A stretch of 64,000 nucleotides of DNA, from assembly GCA_945878575.1 (NCBI GenBank), contig CAMDUB010000007.1, positions 1 through 64,000 on the forward strand. The letters are read 5' to 3'. Origin of the DNA: Phycisphaera mikurensis NBRC 102666. GTDB lineage: Bacteria; Planctomycetota; Phycisphaerae; Phycisphaerales; SM1A02. Made by a program: the position numbers and the translations under genes. This document shows, piece by piece, positions 44,932-52,726 of this stretch; position 1 is the first letter of the stretch; each line of letters opens with the position of its first letter. The notes under the pieces are model-generated. The model did not search any database and was not told where the DNA came from. It worked only from the letters and a program-made list of their open reading frames with translations.

Positions 44932-46068
44932 TCAGTCCAACCAGTCCTTCGCCTTGAGTCGTTGCGGCACATACGTTTCGGTGACGTAGGAGATGTCCTT
45001 GGTAATCAAGGACTCCACTTCCATCTTGAAGCCGTTGTTGAGCATCCCATCGATCTCGCGCTGCCAACCCTTGTGACCTTGAAACCACGGGTACGCGGCA
45101 ATTTCCTTGGCACGCTTGATGTCGGTGTCATTCAGTGCAATCTGTACATCATCACTGAGGCCGCAGGTGCGGTAGTCACTCGCGCGAATACCCAAGTACT
45201 TAACGTCCGGAATCGCCAAGCGCTCACTCTCGAACGCCAAGGAGATACTGCCCTGCTTGATCACGCTGTAGATGTAGTGCCCCCATGGGTCGCAGTCGAG
45301 CAAGCAGTACACCGGCAGCCCAAGTTCTTCGTTCAGTCGACGCAACAAGCGGCGCACTCCGCGCGGTGGCTGACCACCGCCTTCGGTCAAGATGCAATTG
45401 TGCTTCTCCCAGAAGCGATCCTCATTGAAGCGACTCCAAACGGTGTTCTTCTCAACATGCAGGACGAACTTGGCGTCACACTTCTTGAACTTGATCACGT
45501 CTGGTTCCACGATCGACGGGATGGCATAGCCGCCTGATCCCATGCGTCGGCAGTCGATTTCATCACCCGAGTCGATGATGGTGATATTGCCCACCATCGT
45601 GCCCGCCTTCTTGGCAAAGATGTGCAACTCTTCACGCAGCGCCGCAAGCGATACTTCCAGGTCTTCCAAGATTCCGTCTGACTCATCCTGATCAGCGAAG
45701 GTCTTCTCCTTCGTGCCAGCCACGGTGTGCAGGCCCTTATAGAACATTCCACGCAAACTGAGCGTCTTCTCTGCTGCAATCAAGTCCTTGATACTTGATG
45801 AGTGCAGCATGGTCTGCATGAAACTCTTCGCCTGACTCAAGTTGAACAGCCCGCGCTCTTGCGCAGCGGGACCCATTTGCAGGATGCCCTTCTTCTTGTT
45901 CCAGAGCGTGTTGCTCTTGGTGCGCGTGGGAACGCGAACCGTCGGCTCATTCCCTGCCAGCGAACGTTTCGCCACATCGGTAGCGAGTGTCACAATCTTC
46001 TTCTCAGTGGCGGCGTCGCGCTCCTTCTTGGTGCGAGCGGGCGCGCTTGGTGTCTTCTGCTTTGCCAT
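44932..46068 (-). CDS. DNA topoisomerase VI subunit A (Spo11-like)
   Basis: The DNA-cleaving subunit of type IIB topoisomerase VI, 378 residues. The 5Y-CAP domain has TLSLRGMFYKGLHT with the probable catalytic Tyr110; the Toprim domain has IIDSGDEIDCRR and LPVYCLLDCDPWGHYIYSVIKQGS, whose D-x-D binds magnesium. The end (ITKDISYVTETYVPQRLKAKDW) matches archaeal Top6A termini. A 50-residue Lys-rich N-terminal tail is extra. Topoisomerase VI is mainly archaeal and plant; some bacterial lineages, including planctomycetes, have it. The ATG at 46068 is preceded by AGGAA. It lies 48 bases after the subunit B stop. Confidence 0.93.
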   Translation of the reverse strand: MAKQKTPSAPARTKKERDAATEKKIVTLATDVAKRSLAGNEPTVRVPTRTKSNTLWNKKKGILQMGPAAQERGLFNLSQAKSFMQTMLHSSSIKDLIAAEKTLSLRGMFYKGLHTVAGTKEKTFADQDESDGILEDLEVSLAALREELHIFAKKAGTMVGNITIIDSGDEIDCRRMGSGGYAIPSIVEPDVIKFKKCDAKFVLHVEKNTVWSRFNEDRFWEKHNCILTEGGGQPPRGVRRLLRRLNEELGLPVYCLLDCDPWGHYIYSVIKQGSISLAFESERLAIPDVKYLGIRASDYRTCGLSDDVQIALNDTDIKRAKEIAAYPWFQGHKGWQREIDGMLNNGFKMEVESLITKDISYVTETYVPQRLKAKDWLD

Positions 46069-46094
46069 GGGGTCGTTCCTATTTCGTAACTAGA

Positions 46095-46119
46095 TGATCA
46101 ATGATGATCAGAATGATCA
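46095..46119. repeat. Three TGATCA palindromes at helical spacing between the topoisomerase VI genes
   Basis: TGATCA occurs at 46095-46100, 46105-46110 and 46114-46119, at 9-10 base intervals, in the 48-base gap and over the stop codon of the subunit B gene. The sites contain GATC. They may be a binding array or simple slippage. Confidence 0.7.
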
Positions 46120-48312
46120 GAAGAGACGTGGGCCGTCATTACTTGGCTTGCCGCCGCCAGGCTTGCGGCTCGCCGCCTTGGCTGCGCGCGCACGAAGCTC
46201 TGCTCTGGCTGCTGATTCTGGAGCCTGCTTGACAGTTCGCTTGGGGCTCGCTGCGGCATCGGGTTTGGACTTGCCCTTGCTTCGGGACGGAGCGTCTCCC
46301 TTGCTCGTGGGCTGACGAGTCGCACCCTTGGTGGTTGCGCCGGCCTGGCGCGTCTGCTTTTTATTGCTGTTACCAAAGTCCAGCGGCGCAAACGGTGTGG
46401 AGGAAAGCTGCGCCACCGCCGGAGCAATCGCCTCGTGCACAATCAGCACGCCTTCATCGTCCGGTCCGGATGGTTCTTCATCCTTGATGACCTTGCCGTC
46501 TTCGTCAAGCACTTGATCGGCGACTGCGGTGCGTGCATTGGCTTGCTCCAACAATGCGTCATAAATCGCCTTGGGATCAGCGCCCATGATGGCATGCACT
46601 GCCTTGGCGATCTCACCGATGTAGCGCTCAAACACATCGCGACGCAGACCCTCGCGGCGCATGCGCTGGCGTTTGCGCAGGTAGGTGCCCAATTTGCGCC
46701 CGCACTCCATCAGCGCCAGTTTCATCTCCTTGCGAATTTCGTCGTAGTCCGCAATGGCTTCCTTGCTCTCGCTTGTGAACGGCACCCACACCGAAGCCAT
46801 GTGAATCATGATCACCAGCGGTCCAACCGGAATACCGCCACGCGGTTGTGACAGGTTGTAGTTCTTCCAACCCGTCTCACTGACGGCCTTGAAACTGGAG
46901 CATGCACTCTGCTGAAAGAGCAGTGGCACACGGTTGGCAAAGCGAATGACGCGCGCGGTTTCGTCGCCAGGCAACTCACCACCGAATGCAATGGCCGCCT
47001 CAATCTGGAAAGGTCGACCACGGTAGACATCTGCCTCACGGCTCGATGCCGCGTAGAACTCAGCGCGCACCCCTTTGAGCATTCCGGCGAGCAATTGCCG
47101 GACACCAATCGGCGCCAGGCAATCCGTGGGCGGTGGAGCCAGTTTCGACTCCTGAAATACTTTGAAGAGTTTCTCTGCTTGCGGCGGACCAACGTCGGCC
47201 ACTTTGGTGCGGCTGGTCAGCCCGATGGCTTCACACATGCCGCTCGCGGTGGACGCGCTCACGCGGCAGAAGCAATCCTGAAGGAACTTAAAGAGCGTGC
47301 CGCCCTTCTCAGTCGCCTCGTAGTCCTTGAGCATCTGCAGCAGGATTCCCAACTCGATCCCCTTCGGGTGCGGTTGGATTTCCTTGGTTTCCCGCGGCAA
47401 TTCATGAACGCCACGCGGAAAGACAATGACGCCGTTGGTCTCGGTAGTGACCTTGGCAACAGCCGCAGCACTTGCTTCGGCTGCCGTCAGCACATCCGGT
47501 TCATCATCTTCCGTCACCCGTGTCGGCGGCACAAAGACAATGCGTGCGTGCGGATTGGCAATGGCCGTGAGTTCAAGAAACTCGTCCACCGAACCACGCC
47601 CGCGCTGGTACTTGCCGTCAAGCTCAATGCTCACCGACGTACCAGTTGGGAATTCCGTTGCAGTCAAAAATCCACTCTGCTCAGCCAGCGCGCGGGTTCC
47701 CGCACTCAACTTGCGAAGGCGATCCGGCGGGAAGTCCTTGACCTCTTTGTCAAAGGTCACTTCGGCGCGGTTGGTCTTGGTGTTCATCGCCAATTCGATG
47801 TGGTGGGTCGGCTGACCAGCCTTCGGCTTGGTAAAGATGGCCATCGGCCGACCAGTGGTGATCAGCCCGTACATGCCCGCGGCGCTGATACCGATGCCCT
47901 GCTGACCGCGGCTCATTTTTAAGCGGTGGAACTTCGATCCATAGAGCAGGCGCCCAAAGATGTTCTCGACCTGCTTACGAACAATGCCCGGTCCGTTGTC
48001 AACCACCGTCACGCGGTAGCGCGAACTCTTGGCAGATGCAGGACGCGTCGGCTCAAGGTCCTCAATGATCACCGCGATCTCTGGCAAGATCTCTGCTTCT
48101 TCGCAGGCATCAAGCGAGTTGTCGACCGCTTCCTTGATGGTGGTCAGCATCGCCTTGCGCGGGTTGTCAAACCCAAGCAAGTGACGGTTCTTTGCAAAGA
48201 ATTCACTGACCGAAATGTCCCGCTGCCGAGTGGCCATGGACTCCGCATCCACCTTGGGCGTGGCGGACTTCTTCTTCGGTTCAGCCACTGCAACGGCTTC
48301 CTTGGCTGCCAT
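46117..48312 (-). CDS. DNA topoisomerase VI subunit B (GHKL ATPase)
   Basis: The ATPase subunit, 731 residues. It starts with an Ala/Lys-rich tail and then shows SVSEFFAKNRHLLGFDNPRKAMLTTIKEAVDNSLDACEEA (the N-box Asn/Asp of GHKL ATPases), VVDNGPGIVRKQVENIFGRLLYGSKFHRLKMSRGQQGIGISAAGMYG (G1 and G2 boxes) and the transducer domain. The last 90 residues or so (after FAPLDFGN) are Lys/Arg/Ala-rich, unlike archaeal Top6B. The ATG at 48312 follows AAAGGAG; the longer frame has no such site. Subunit A follows, so both are probably made from one mRNA. Confidence 0.95.
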   Translation of the reverse strand: MAAKEAVAVAEPKKKSATPKVDAESMATRQRDISVSEFFAKNRHLLGFDNPRKAMLTTIKEAVDNSLDACEEAEILPEIAVIIEDLEPTRPASAKSSRYRVTVVDNGPGIVRKQVENIFGRLLYGSKFHRLKMSRGQQGIGISAAGMYGLITTGRPMAIFTKPKAGQPTHHIELAMNTKTNRAEVTFDKEVKDFPPDRLRKLSAGTRALAEQSGFLTATEFPTGTSVSIELDGKYQRGRGSVDEFLELTAIANPHARIVFVPPTRVTEDDEPDVLTAAEASAAAVAKVTTETNGVIVFPRGVHELPRETKEIQPHPKGIELGILLQMLKDYEATEKGGTLFKFLQDCFCRVSASTASGMCEAIGLTSRTKVADVGPPQAEKLFKVFQESKLAPPPTDCLAPIGVRQLLAGMLKGVRAEFYAASSREADVYRGRPFQIEAAIAFGGELPGDETARVIRFANRVPLLFQQSACSSFKAVSETGWKNYNLSQPRGGIPVGPLVIMIHMASVWVPFTSESKEAIADYDEIRKEMKLALMECGRKLGTYLRKRQRMRREGLRRDVFERYIGEIAKAVHAIMGADPKAIYDALLEQANARTAVADQVLDEDGKVIKDEEPSGPDDEGVLIVHEAIAPAVAQLSSTPFAPLDFGNSNKKQTRQAGATTKGATRQPTSKGDAPSRSKGKSKPDAAASPKRTVKQAPESAARAELRARAAKAASRKPGGGKPSNDGPRLF

Positions 48313-48458
48313 TTCGGGCTCCTTTACGTGCGTTCGCGGATCAATGCTTCCCGTGCCCAACGTCCTGGATCACGGGCCGCGTCATGCTTCGTCGTTTGGC
48401 GGCGAAGGGCGGGTACGGTAGCACGATCGGCTGAATGCCCTGTCTGACTCGGTTTTTT

Positions 48459-48467
48459 GCTATCCTT
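48459..48467 (+). promoter_or_regulatory. Possible extended -10 promoter of ndk
   Basis: TGCTATCCT at 48459-48467 has the TGn extension followed by a TATCCT -10. No good -35 was found, as is usual for this class. The leader would be about 21 bases, with ACGGAG as ribosome binding site. Confidence 0.35.
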
Positions 48468-48494
48468 GCCGCCCCACAACTTACGGAGAAAAAC

Positions 48495-48965
48495 ATGGAA
48501 ACAAGCCTCATCATTCTTAAGCCAGATGCCGTCCAACGCGGTCTCATGGGTCGCATCATCAGCCGCTTCGAAGAGAAGGGCCTGCAAATCGTGGGTGCCA
48601 AACTCACGCAGATCAGCCCGGAACTGGCCGCTGAGCACTACAAGGATCACGCGGCGCGGCCGTTCTATCCTGGGCTGGTCAAGTTCATGACCTCCAGCCC
48701 GGTGCTGGTGCTTGCCATCCGCGGCAACGGCGCGGTCGCCATTTGCCGAAACCTCATGGGCGCCACTTTCGGGTCCAAGGCTGCCGGCGGAACCATCCGT
48801 GGCGACTTTGGCGTCTCCAACAGTTTCAACCTGATCCACGGCTCTGACAGCCCAGAAGCGGCTATTCGCGAGCTTTCCCTGTTCTTCAACAAGGGCGAAG
48901 TCTTGGACTTCAAGCGCCCCAGCGACGCCTGGGTCTACGACATGTCGAGCGGAACCGCGGAGTAA
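48495..48965 (+). CDS. ndk: Nucleoside diphosphate kinase
   Basis: Ndk balances nucleoside triphosphates by phosphate transfer through a phospho-histidine. The 156-residue product shows METSLIILKPDAVQRGLMGRIISRFEEKGL, RPFYPGLVKFMTSSPVLVLAI, and SNSFNLIHGSDSPEAAIRELSLFF with the catalytic His in NLIHGSDS. Length is slightly above the usual 140-150. The ATG at 48495 follows ACGGAG; the longer frame is noncoding. A strong terminator follows, so it is monocistronic. It is divergent from the topoisomerase VI pair. Confidence 0.97.
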   Translation: METSLIILKPDAVQRGLMGRIISRFEEKGLQIVGAKLTQISPELAAEHYKDHAARPFYPGLVKFMTSSPVLVLAIRGNGAVAICRNLMGATFGSKAAGGTIRGDFGVSNSFNLIHGSDSPEAAIRELSLFFNKGEVLDFKRPSDAWVYDMSSGTAE

Positions 48966-49000
48966 GCAACTCCCTCATCTGCCTAAACGTCTTATAATAA

Positions 49001-49039
49001 CAGCCAAGGCGCTCATTTTGAGCGCCTTGGCTGCGTTTT
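49001..49039 (+). terminator. Rho-independent terminator after ndk
   Basis: A perfect 15-base stem (CAGCCAAGGCGCTCA with TGAGCGCCTTGGCTG) and loop TTT are followed by CGTTTTC. It lies 35 bases after the ndk stop. Confidence 0.92.
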
Positions 49040-49250
49040 CACGGTTCGCTTGCCACAATCCCGAACCCGCGAGCGCCGCTGGGCATCTCAAGATGCAACG
49101 GACTCTGCACCAGCGCTCGGCGATTGGGTGACCCCCAGTCCGCGGTTCGACGTCCGTATTAGGTTTCAAATTTTATTGAATCCGTGCTGAACACGATGCG
49201 AACTCCTTCGTAAGAGATCTGGCGATACCCACCCCGTCACCAAGGACCAA

Positions 49251-50384
49251 ATGACCACACTACCCCACAGCATCATGGACGGAGACGGTCGCCTTCCTCA
49301 GGCACGAGCCCGGCGCCGCCGTGGGCAAGTGACCGGTGGTGGTGGATCTGGTTCGACTCCACTGCCAACTGCACCGCTCGCGCTGCTCGCCCCCGTCGCG
49401 CGCGTAGAGCCGAAGTCGACGAAGCCAGCCAAGCCAACCAAGGCGCACCGCACCCGCGCCGAAGCGGCAATCCTCAGCGAATTGCTTGCAGACGAAATCG
49501 ATTTCATGGATCACCCGGACTTTCACAAGGCCGGAGCAGAACAGCGCATCTATACGAAAGCGCCGATTGTTCCTCGTCCCACCGTGACCTGGTATCGACC
49601 CATGATGGACGACATCGGAACCACTTCGCCGCGCCGGCATGATGGCGTGGTACTCACCGCAGCCCAAGAGCGCGTGATCTTTATGCAGTTCAATTATGCG
49701 CGCTACCGCATGAATCGGATTCAGAAGTCCTTGCGTGGTCGCGCCCCGGGAACAGAACAAGCCAAGGAATTGCTGCGCTGGAACAGCACCGCCACTGCAT
49801 ACCGCGAACAAATTGCGGAGACCAACTTGGCGCTCGTCTTGGCCATGGCGAAGCGTGTTCGTCTTGGTGAAGGCGAATATGCGGATCTGATCGGCGAAGG
49901 CAACATGGCGCTGATGCGATCGGTGGACAAGTTCGATTGCGGCAGAGGTTTCAAGTTCAGCACCTACGCGTGCCGCTCGATCCTGAAGGCATTCAGTCGT
50001 CATGGAATCAAGGTTTCCAAGCACAAACAGCGCTTCCCAGTGGAGTTTGATCCAGCGCTTGAACACGGTGACGGCGTTGCTTCGATCCGTGCCGCATCGG
50101 AACGGCAAGATGCCGCGGAAGTCCGTGACATTGTTGAATCAAACCGCGCTGATCTCACCGAGATCGAACGCGAAGTAGTCATGCACCGCTTTGCATTCCA
50201 AGGTCTTGACCAAGGTCGCACCCCAACACTGGCACAAGTGGGCAACCTGATTGGGCTGACCAAGGAACGCGTTCGCCAAATTCAGAACCAGGCACTTGCG
50301 AAGATTCGCATGACTTTAGAGGGCGCGTGCCGAGGCGACCGTTCAGGACATGGTCATGCATCGCCGGTTGTTGCTATCAACTGA
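49251..50384 (+). CDS. Sigma-70 family RNA polymerase sigma factor with long variable N-terminus
   Basis: A 377-residue protein. The first 150 residues are variable and include a Pro/Ala-rich segment and a TWYRPMMDDIGTTSP stretch I do not recognise. Region 2 follows (AETNLALVLAMAKRVRLGEGEYADLIGEGNMALMRSVDKFDCGRGFKFSTYACRSILKAFSRHGIKVSK), then a degenerate region 3 and region 4 (LTEIEREVVMHRFAFQG...TLAQVGNLIGLTKERVRQIQNQALAKIR). The DLIGEGN and KFSTYA motifs place it near group 2/3 factors rather than ECF. Region 1.2 is not obvious. The ATG follows AAGGACC. It is convergent with the MFS gene; its regulon is unknown. Confidence 0.9.
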   Translation: MTTLPHSIMDGDGRLPQARARRRRGQVTGGGGSGSTPLPTAPLALLAPVARVEPKSTKPAKPTKAHRTRAEAAILSELLADEIDFMDHPDFHKAGAEQRIYTKAPIVPRPTVTWYRPMMDDIGTTSPRRHDGVVLTAAQERVIFMQFNYARYRMNRIQKSLRGRAPGTEQAKELLRWNSTATAYREQIAETNLALVLAMAKRVRLGEGEYADLIGEGNMALMRSVDKFDCGRGFKFSTYACRSILKAFSRHGIKVSKHKQRFPVEFDPALEHGDGVASIRAASERQDAAEVRDIVESNRADLTEIEREVVMHRFAFQGLDQGRTPTLAQVGNLIGLTKERVRQIQNQALAKIRMTLEGACRGDRSGHGHASPVVAIN

Positions 50385-50418
50385 CTTTCAATCACGCTCA
50401 TCTGATCTTCGCGCTCGC

Positions 50419-51699
50419 TTATTGCGCTGAGTTCGCTCGCGTACCACTACGCGAAGCCAGTACTGCCGTCCCGGCGATGAATGCCGTGCTCACCGCGTGC
50501 GCCACTGCAAACACGACAATGACCGACGCGTAGTCGGCATACCCAGGCGCTGCCTCATTACCGATGGCGCTCGCAAGGACGATCGATAGCGTGGTTCCTG
50601 CAAAGAAACCAACATCCCCCGCTGCGCGGAATGAACCAAGAGCAACCGTTGATCCGCCGCTCTCGGCGGCGATCGCCAATGAACTTGAGAACAGCGCGCC
50701 GGCACTGATTCCGACGGCGAACATCGTCACCGCCATGGCTGCTTGATTTGACGCAGCAAATGGAATCATCGCAAACGCCAGTGCGTACACCACGCCGGCT
50801 GCGAGACGTACGCGCAGGCTGCCAACACGGTCACACAGCGCGCCGGCTGGTCCAGTGCACAACGCCATCAACAACAGCGGAAGCCCAATCAACCAGCCCC
50901 GTTGACCCTTGCTGTAACCAAGAAATCCAGCCAATACCAACGGAAGTGTGGTGGTAATCAGGCCACCAGTGGCGCGGTCGAAGAATGCCATCACGCAACT
51001 CCACAGCAGCGGTCGAGGGCGATCGTCAAGCCGCCCCAAGGGAACTCGGCCGGCATGCGAGGCGCCGCTGGCGACCAACGGCCCAGTCTCCGGCTCAACG
51101 GCGGCGATCCCGCCGAGCCAACGTCGAAAGACCAGCGCGCCAATGGCCACCAACACGCTGGCAAGCGCGGACACTCCAAAAACAGCAAGTGCCACATCCG
51201 ACCCCGACGCCGCGTCGTCACTCACGCCAGCAACGCGCTGCGCTGCCAACCCACCGGCGACGGCACCGAGTCCAAGGCCAAGCAGGAGCGGCGTGGATGC
51301 AAGGCCAAGACCACGCGCAGCATGGGACCCGGAATTGCGCCGAACTAAGTCAAAGAGCGAAGCGAACACCACTACATCAGTGATGCCCTCCGCGGCGCGC
51401 ACAGCGAGCGATGACCACAGTCCAATGGGAGCCGACAGGAGCCCCAAGAGCACTGCGTCGGCCAACGAAGCGATGACGAGCATCCGCACTGGTTCCGCAC
51501 GACGGCGCCACCACACGAGCAGCGGCACCGCAGCGACCGCGCCGAGCAGGTTGATCGCCATGAATACCTGCGCTTCCTTGACGGTTGCGCCGTAGCGATC
51601 GACAAACAGTTCCTTCAAGACCGGCGCCGCCATGGTGTCGGGCATGGCCGATAGCACCAGGAGCAAGGCAATCAGGGACAGTGTCGATCGGCGGTTCAC
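50419..51699 (-). CDS. MFS-type transporter
   Basis: A 426-residue protein with about twelve hydrophobic segments in two halves, for example LSLIALLLVLSAMPDTMAAPV, VFMAINLLGAVAAVPLLVWWRRR, and, in the second half, WLIGLPLLLMALCTGPAGALCDRVGSLRVRLAAGVVYALAFAMIPFA. The GALCDRVGSLRVR loop resembles the MFS motif A. No substrate can be inferred. The GTG at 51699 is chosen because it leaves 73 bases to the divergent CoA-transferase gene and starts just before the first helix; the longer frame (to 51774) overlaps that gene. Confidence 0.85.
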   Translation of the reverse strand: MNRRSTLSLIALLLVLSAMPDTMAAPVLKELFVDRYGATVKEAQVFMAINLLGAVAAVPLLVWWRRRAEPVRMLVIASLADAVLLGLLSAPIGLWSSLAVRAAEGITDVVVFASLFDLVRRNSGSHAARGLGLASTPLLLGLGLGAVAGGLAAQRVAGVSDDAASGSDVALAVFGVSALASVLVAIGALVFRRWLGGIAAVEPETGPLVASGASHAGRVPLGRLDDRPRPLLWSCVMAFFDRATGGLITTTLPLVLAGFLGYSKGQRGWLIGLPLLLMALCTGPAGALCDRVGSLRVRLAAGVVYALAFAMIPFAASNQAAMAVTMFAVGISAGALFSSSLAIAAESGGSTVALGSFRAAGDVGFFAGTTLSIVLASAIGNEAAPGYADYASVIVVFAVAHAVSTAFIAGTAVLASRSGTRANSAQ

Positions 51700-51772
51700 G
51701 GCAGCAGCAAGCCTAGCCGCGCCGGGGTTACACTTCTGCACCACAACGCGTGAAACGCAGGAGATCTGATAC

Positions 51773-52474
51773 ATGGCAGCGAGTAAGGTCTATGAGTCAC
51801 CGGCGAGCGCGCTTGCAGGCATCGTTCAGGATGGCATGAGTGTTGCCGTGGGCGGATTCGGCCTGTGCGGCATTCCGGAGCAACTCATCATGGCGCTCCG
51901 GGATTCCGGTGCCCGCGAGTTGACCTGCGTGTCCAACAATGCTGGCGTGGATGACTGGGGGCTTGGGCTCTTGCTGCAGACCCGCCAAATTCGCAAGATG
52001 ATCTCGAGCTATGTGGGCGAGAACGCTGAGTTTGAGCGTCAATACATGAGCGGCGAGCTGCAGTTGGAATTCACGCCGCAAGGAACGCTGGCAGAACGCA
52101 TGCGCGCCGGTGGCGCAGGGATCGCCGGCTTCTACACCAAGACTGGCGTGGGAACGGTGGTTGCTGACGGCAAGCCACACATGGAATTTGATGGCGCGGA
52201 ATACGTGCTCGAGCGGGGCATTCGTACCGATCTGTCATTGGTCAAGGCGTGGAAAGCTGACCCGGCAGGAAATTTGGTGTATCGAAAGACCGCCCGCAAC
52301 TTCAACCCCATGGCCGCCACCTGCGGCGCCATCACCATTGCCGAAGTAGAAGAACTGGTGGCGCTGGGTGACATTGACCCCGATGACGTGGACACCCCAG
52401 GGATCTTTGTGCAGCGCATCGTGGTGACCGTTTCTGAAAAACGCATTGAGCAACGAACCGTCTCCGGCGCCTGA
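51773..52474 (+). CDS. scoA: 3-oxoacid CoA-transferase subunit A, without adjacent subunit B
   Basis: The 233-residue product transfers CoA between succinate and acetoacetate-type acids, when paired with a B subunit. It shows DGMSVAVGGFGLCGIPEQLIMALRD, TCVSNNAGVDDWGLGLLL, QLEFTPQGTLAERMRAGGAGIAGFYTKTGVGT and GNLVYRKTARNFNPMAATCGAITIAEVEE, all typical of ScoA. The ATG follows AGGAGAT. The catalytic Glu is in the B subunit, and no B gene follows; the next gene is unrelated. The B subunit must lie elsewhere, or the gene is a remnant. Confidence 0.94.
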   Translation: MAASKVYESPASALAGIVQDGMSVAVGGFGLCGIPEQLIMALRDSGARELTCVSNNAGVDDWGLGLLLQTRQIRKMISSYVGENAEFERQYMSGELQLEFTPQGTLAERMRAGGAGIAGFYTKTGVGTVVADGKPHMEFDGAEYVLERGIRTDLSLVKAWKADPAGNLVYRKTARNFNPMAATCGAITIAEVEELVALGDIDPDDVDTPGIFVQRIVVTVSEKRIEQRTVSGA

Positions 52475-52625
52475 ACAACCTGCAGCCTGCGCCAACGGGG
52501 TGAAACACGGTCGGCGAACTTCGCACGCACATGGTTGGCAGCGTCCGTTGTTGGTTATCAGTCGCAAAGTGCAAAAGTCCTGTGAGGACTTCCGCAGTCC
52601 GCGCCGATGACATGCGATACGGCAC

Positions 52626-52671
52626 CGACTCGTGCGTTCCTCACCCGCCGACTCGCGCGTTCCTCATCCGC
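52626..52671 (+). repeat. Two 23-bp tandem repeats upstream of the secretion cluster
   Basis: Units 52626-52648 and 52649-52671 begin CGACTCGTGCGTTCCTCACC and CGACTCGCGCGTTCCTCATC and differ at three or so positions. They lie about 55-100 bases before the ATG at 52727. The segment ACCGACTCGTGCGTTC (52624-52639) recurs identically at 57179-57194, before gspG. Confidence 0.7.
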
Positions 52672-52726
52672 CACGATCCACGCTTCCTGCGACAATTCCT
52701 CCTCCCGACTTCCCGGAGACAAGATC

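Noticed and set aside
49080-49170. A stretch with GGTTCGACGTCC that resembles a tRNA T-loop
   Set aside because: I could not pair an acceptor stem, anticodon arm and D arm around it, and no CCA-like end follows.
52565-52590. AAGTCCTGTGAGGACTT as a terminator after scoA
   Set aside because: The hairpin has a seven-base stem but no following T run, so intrinsic termination is not supported.
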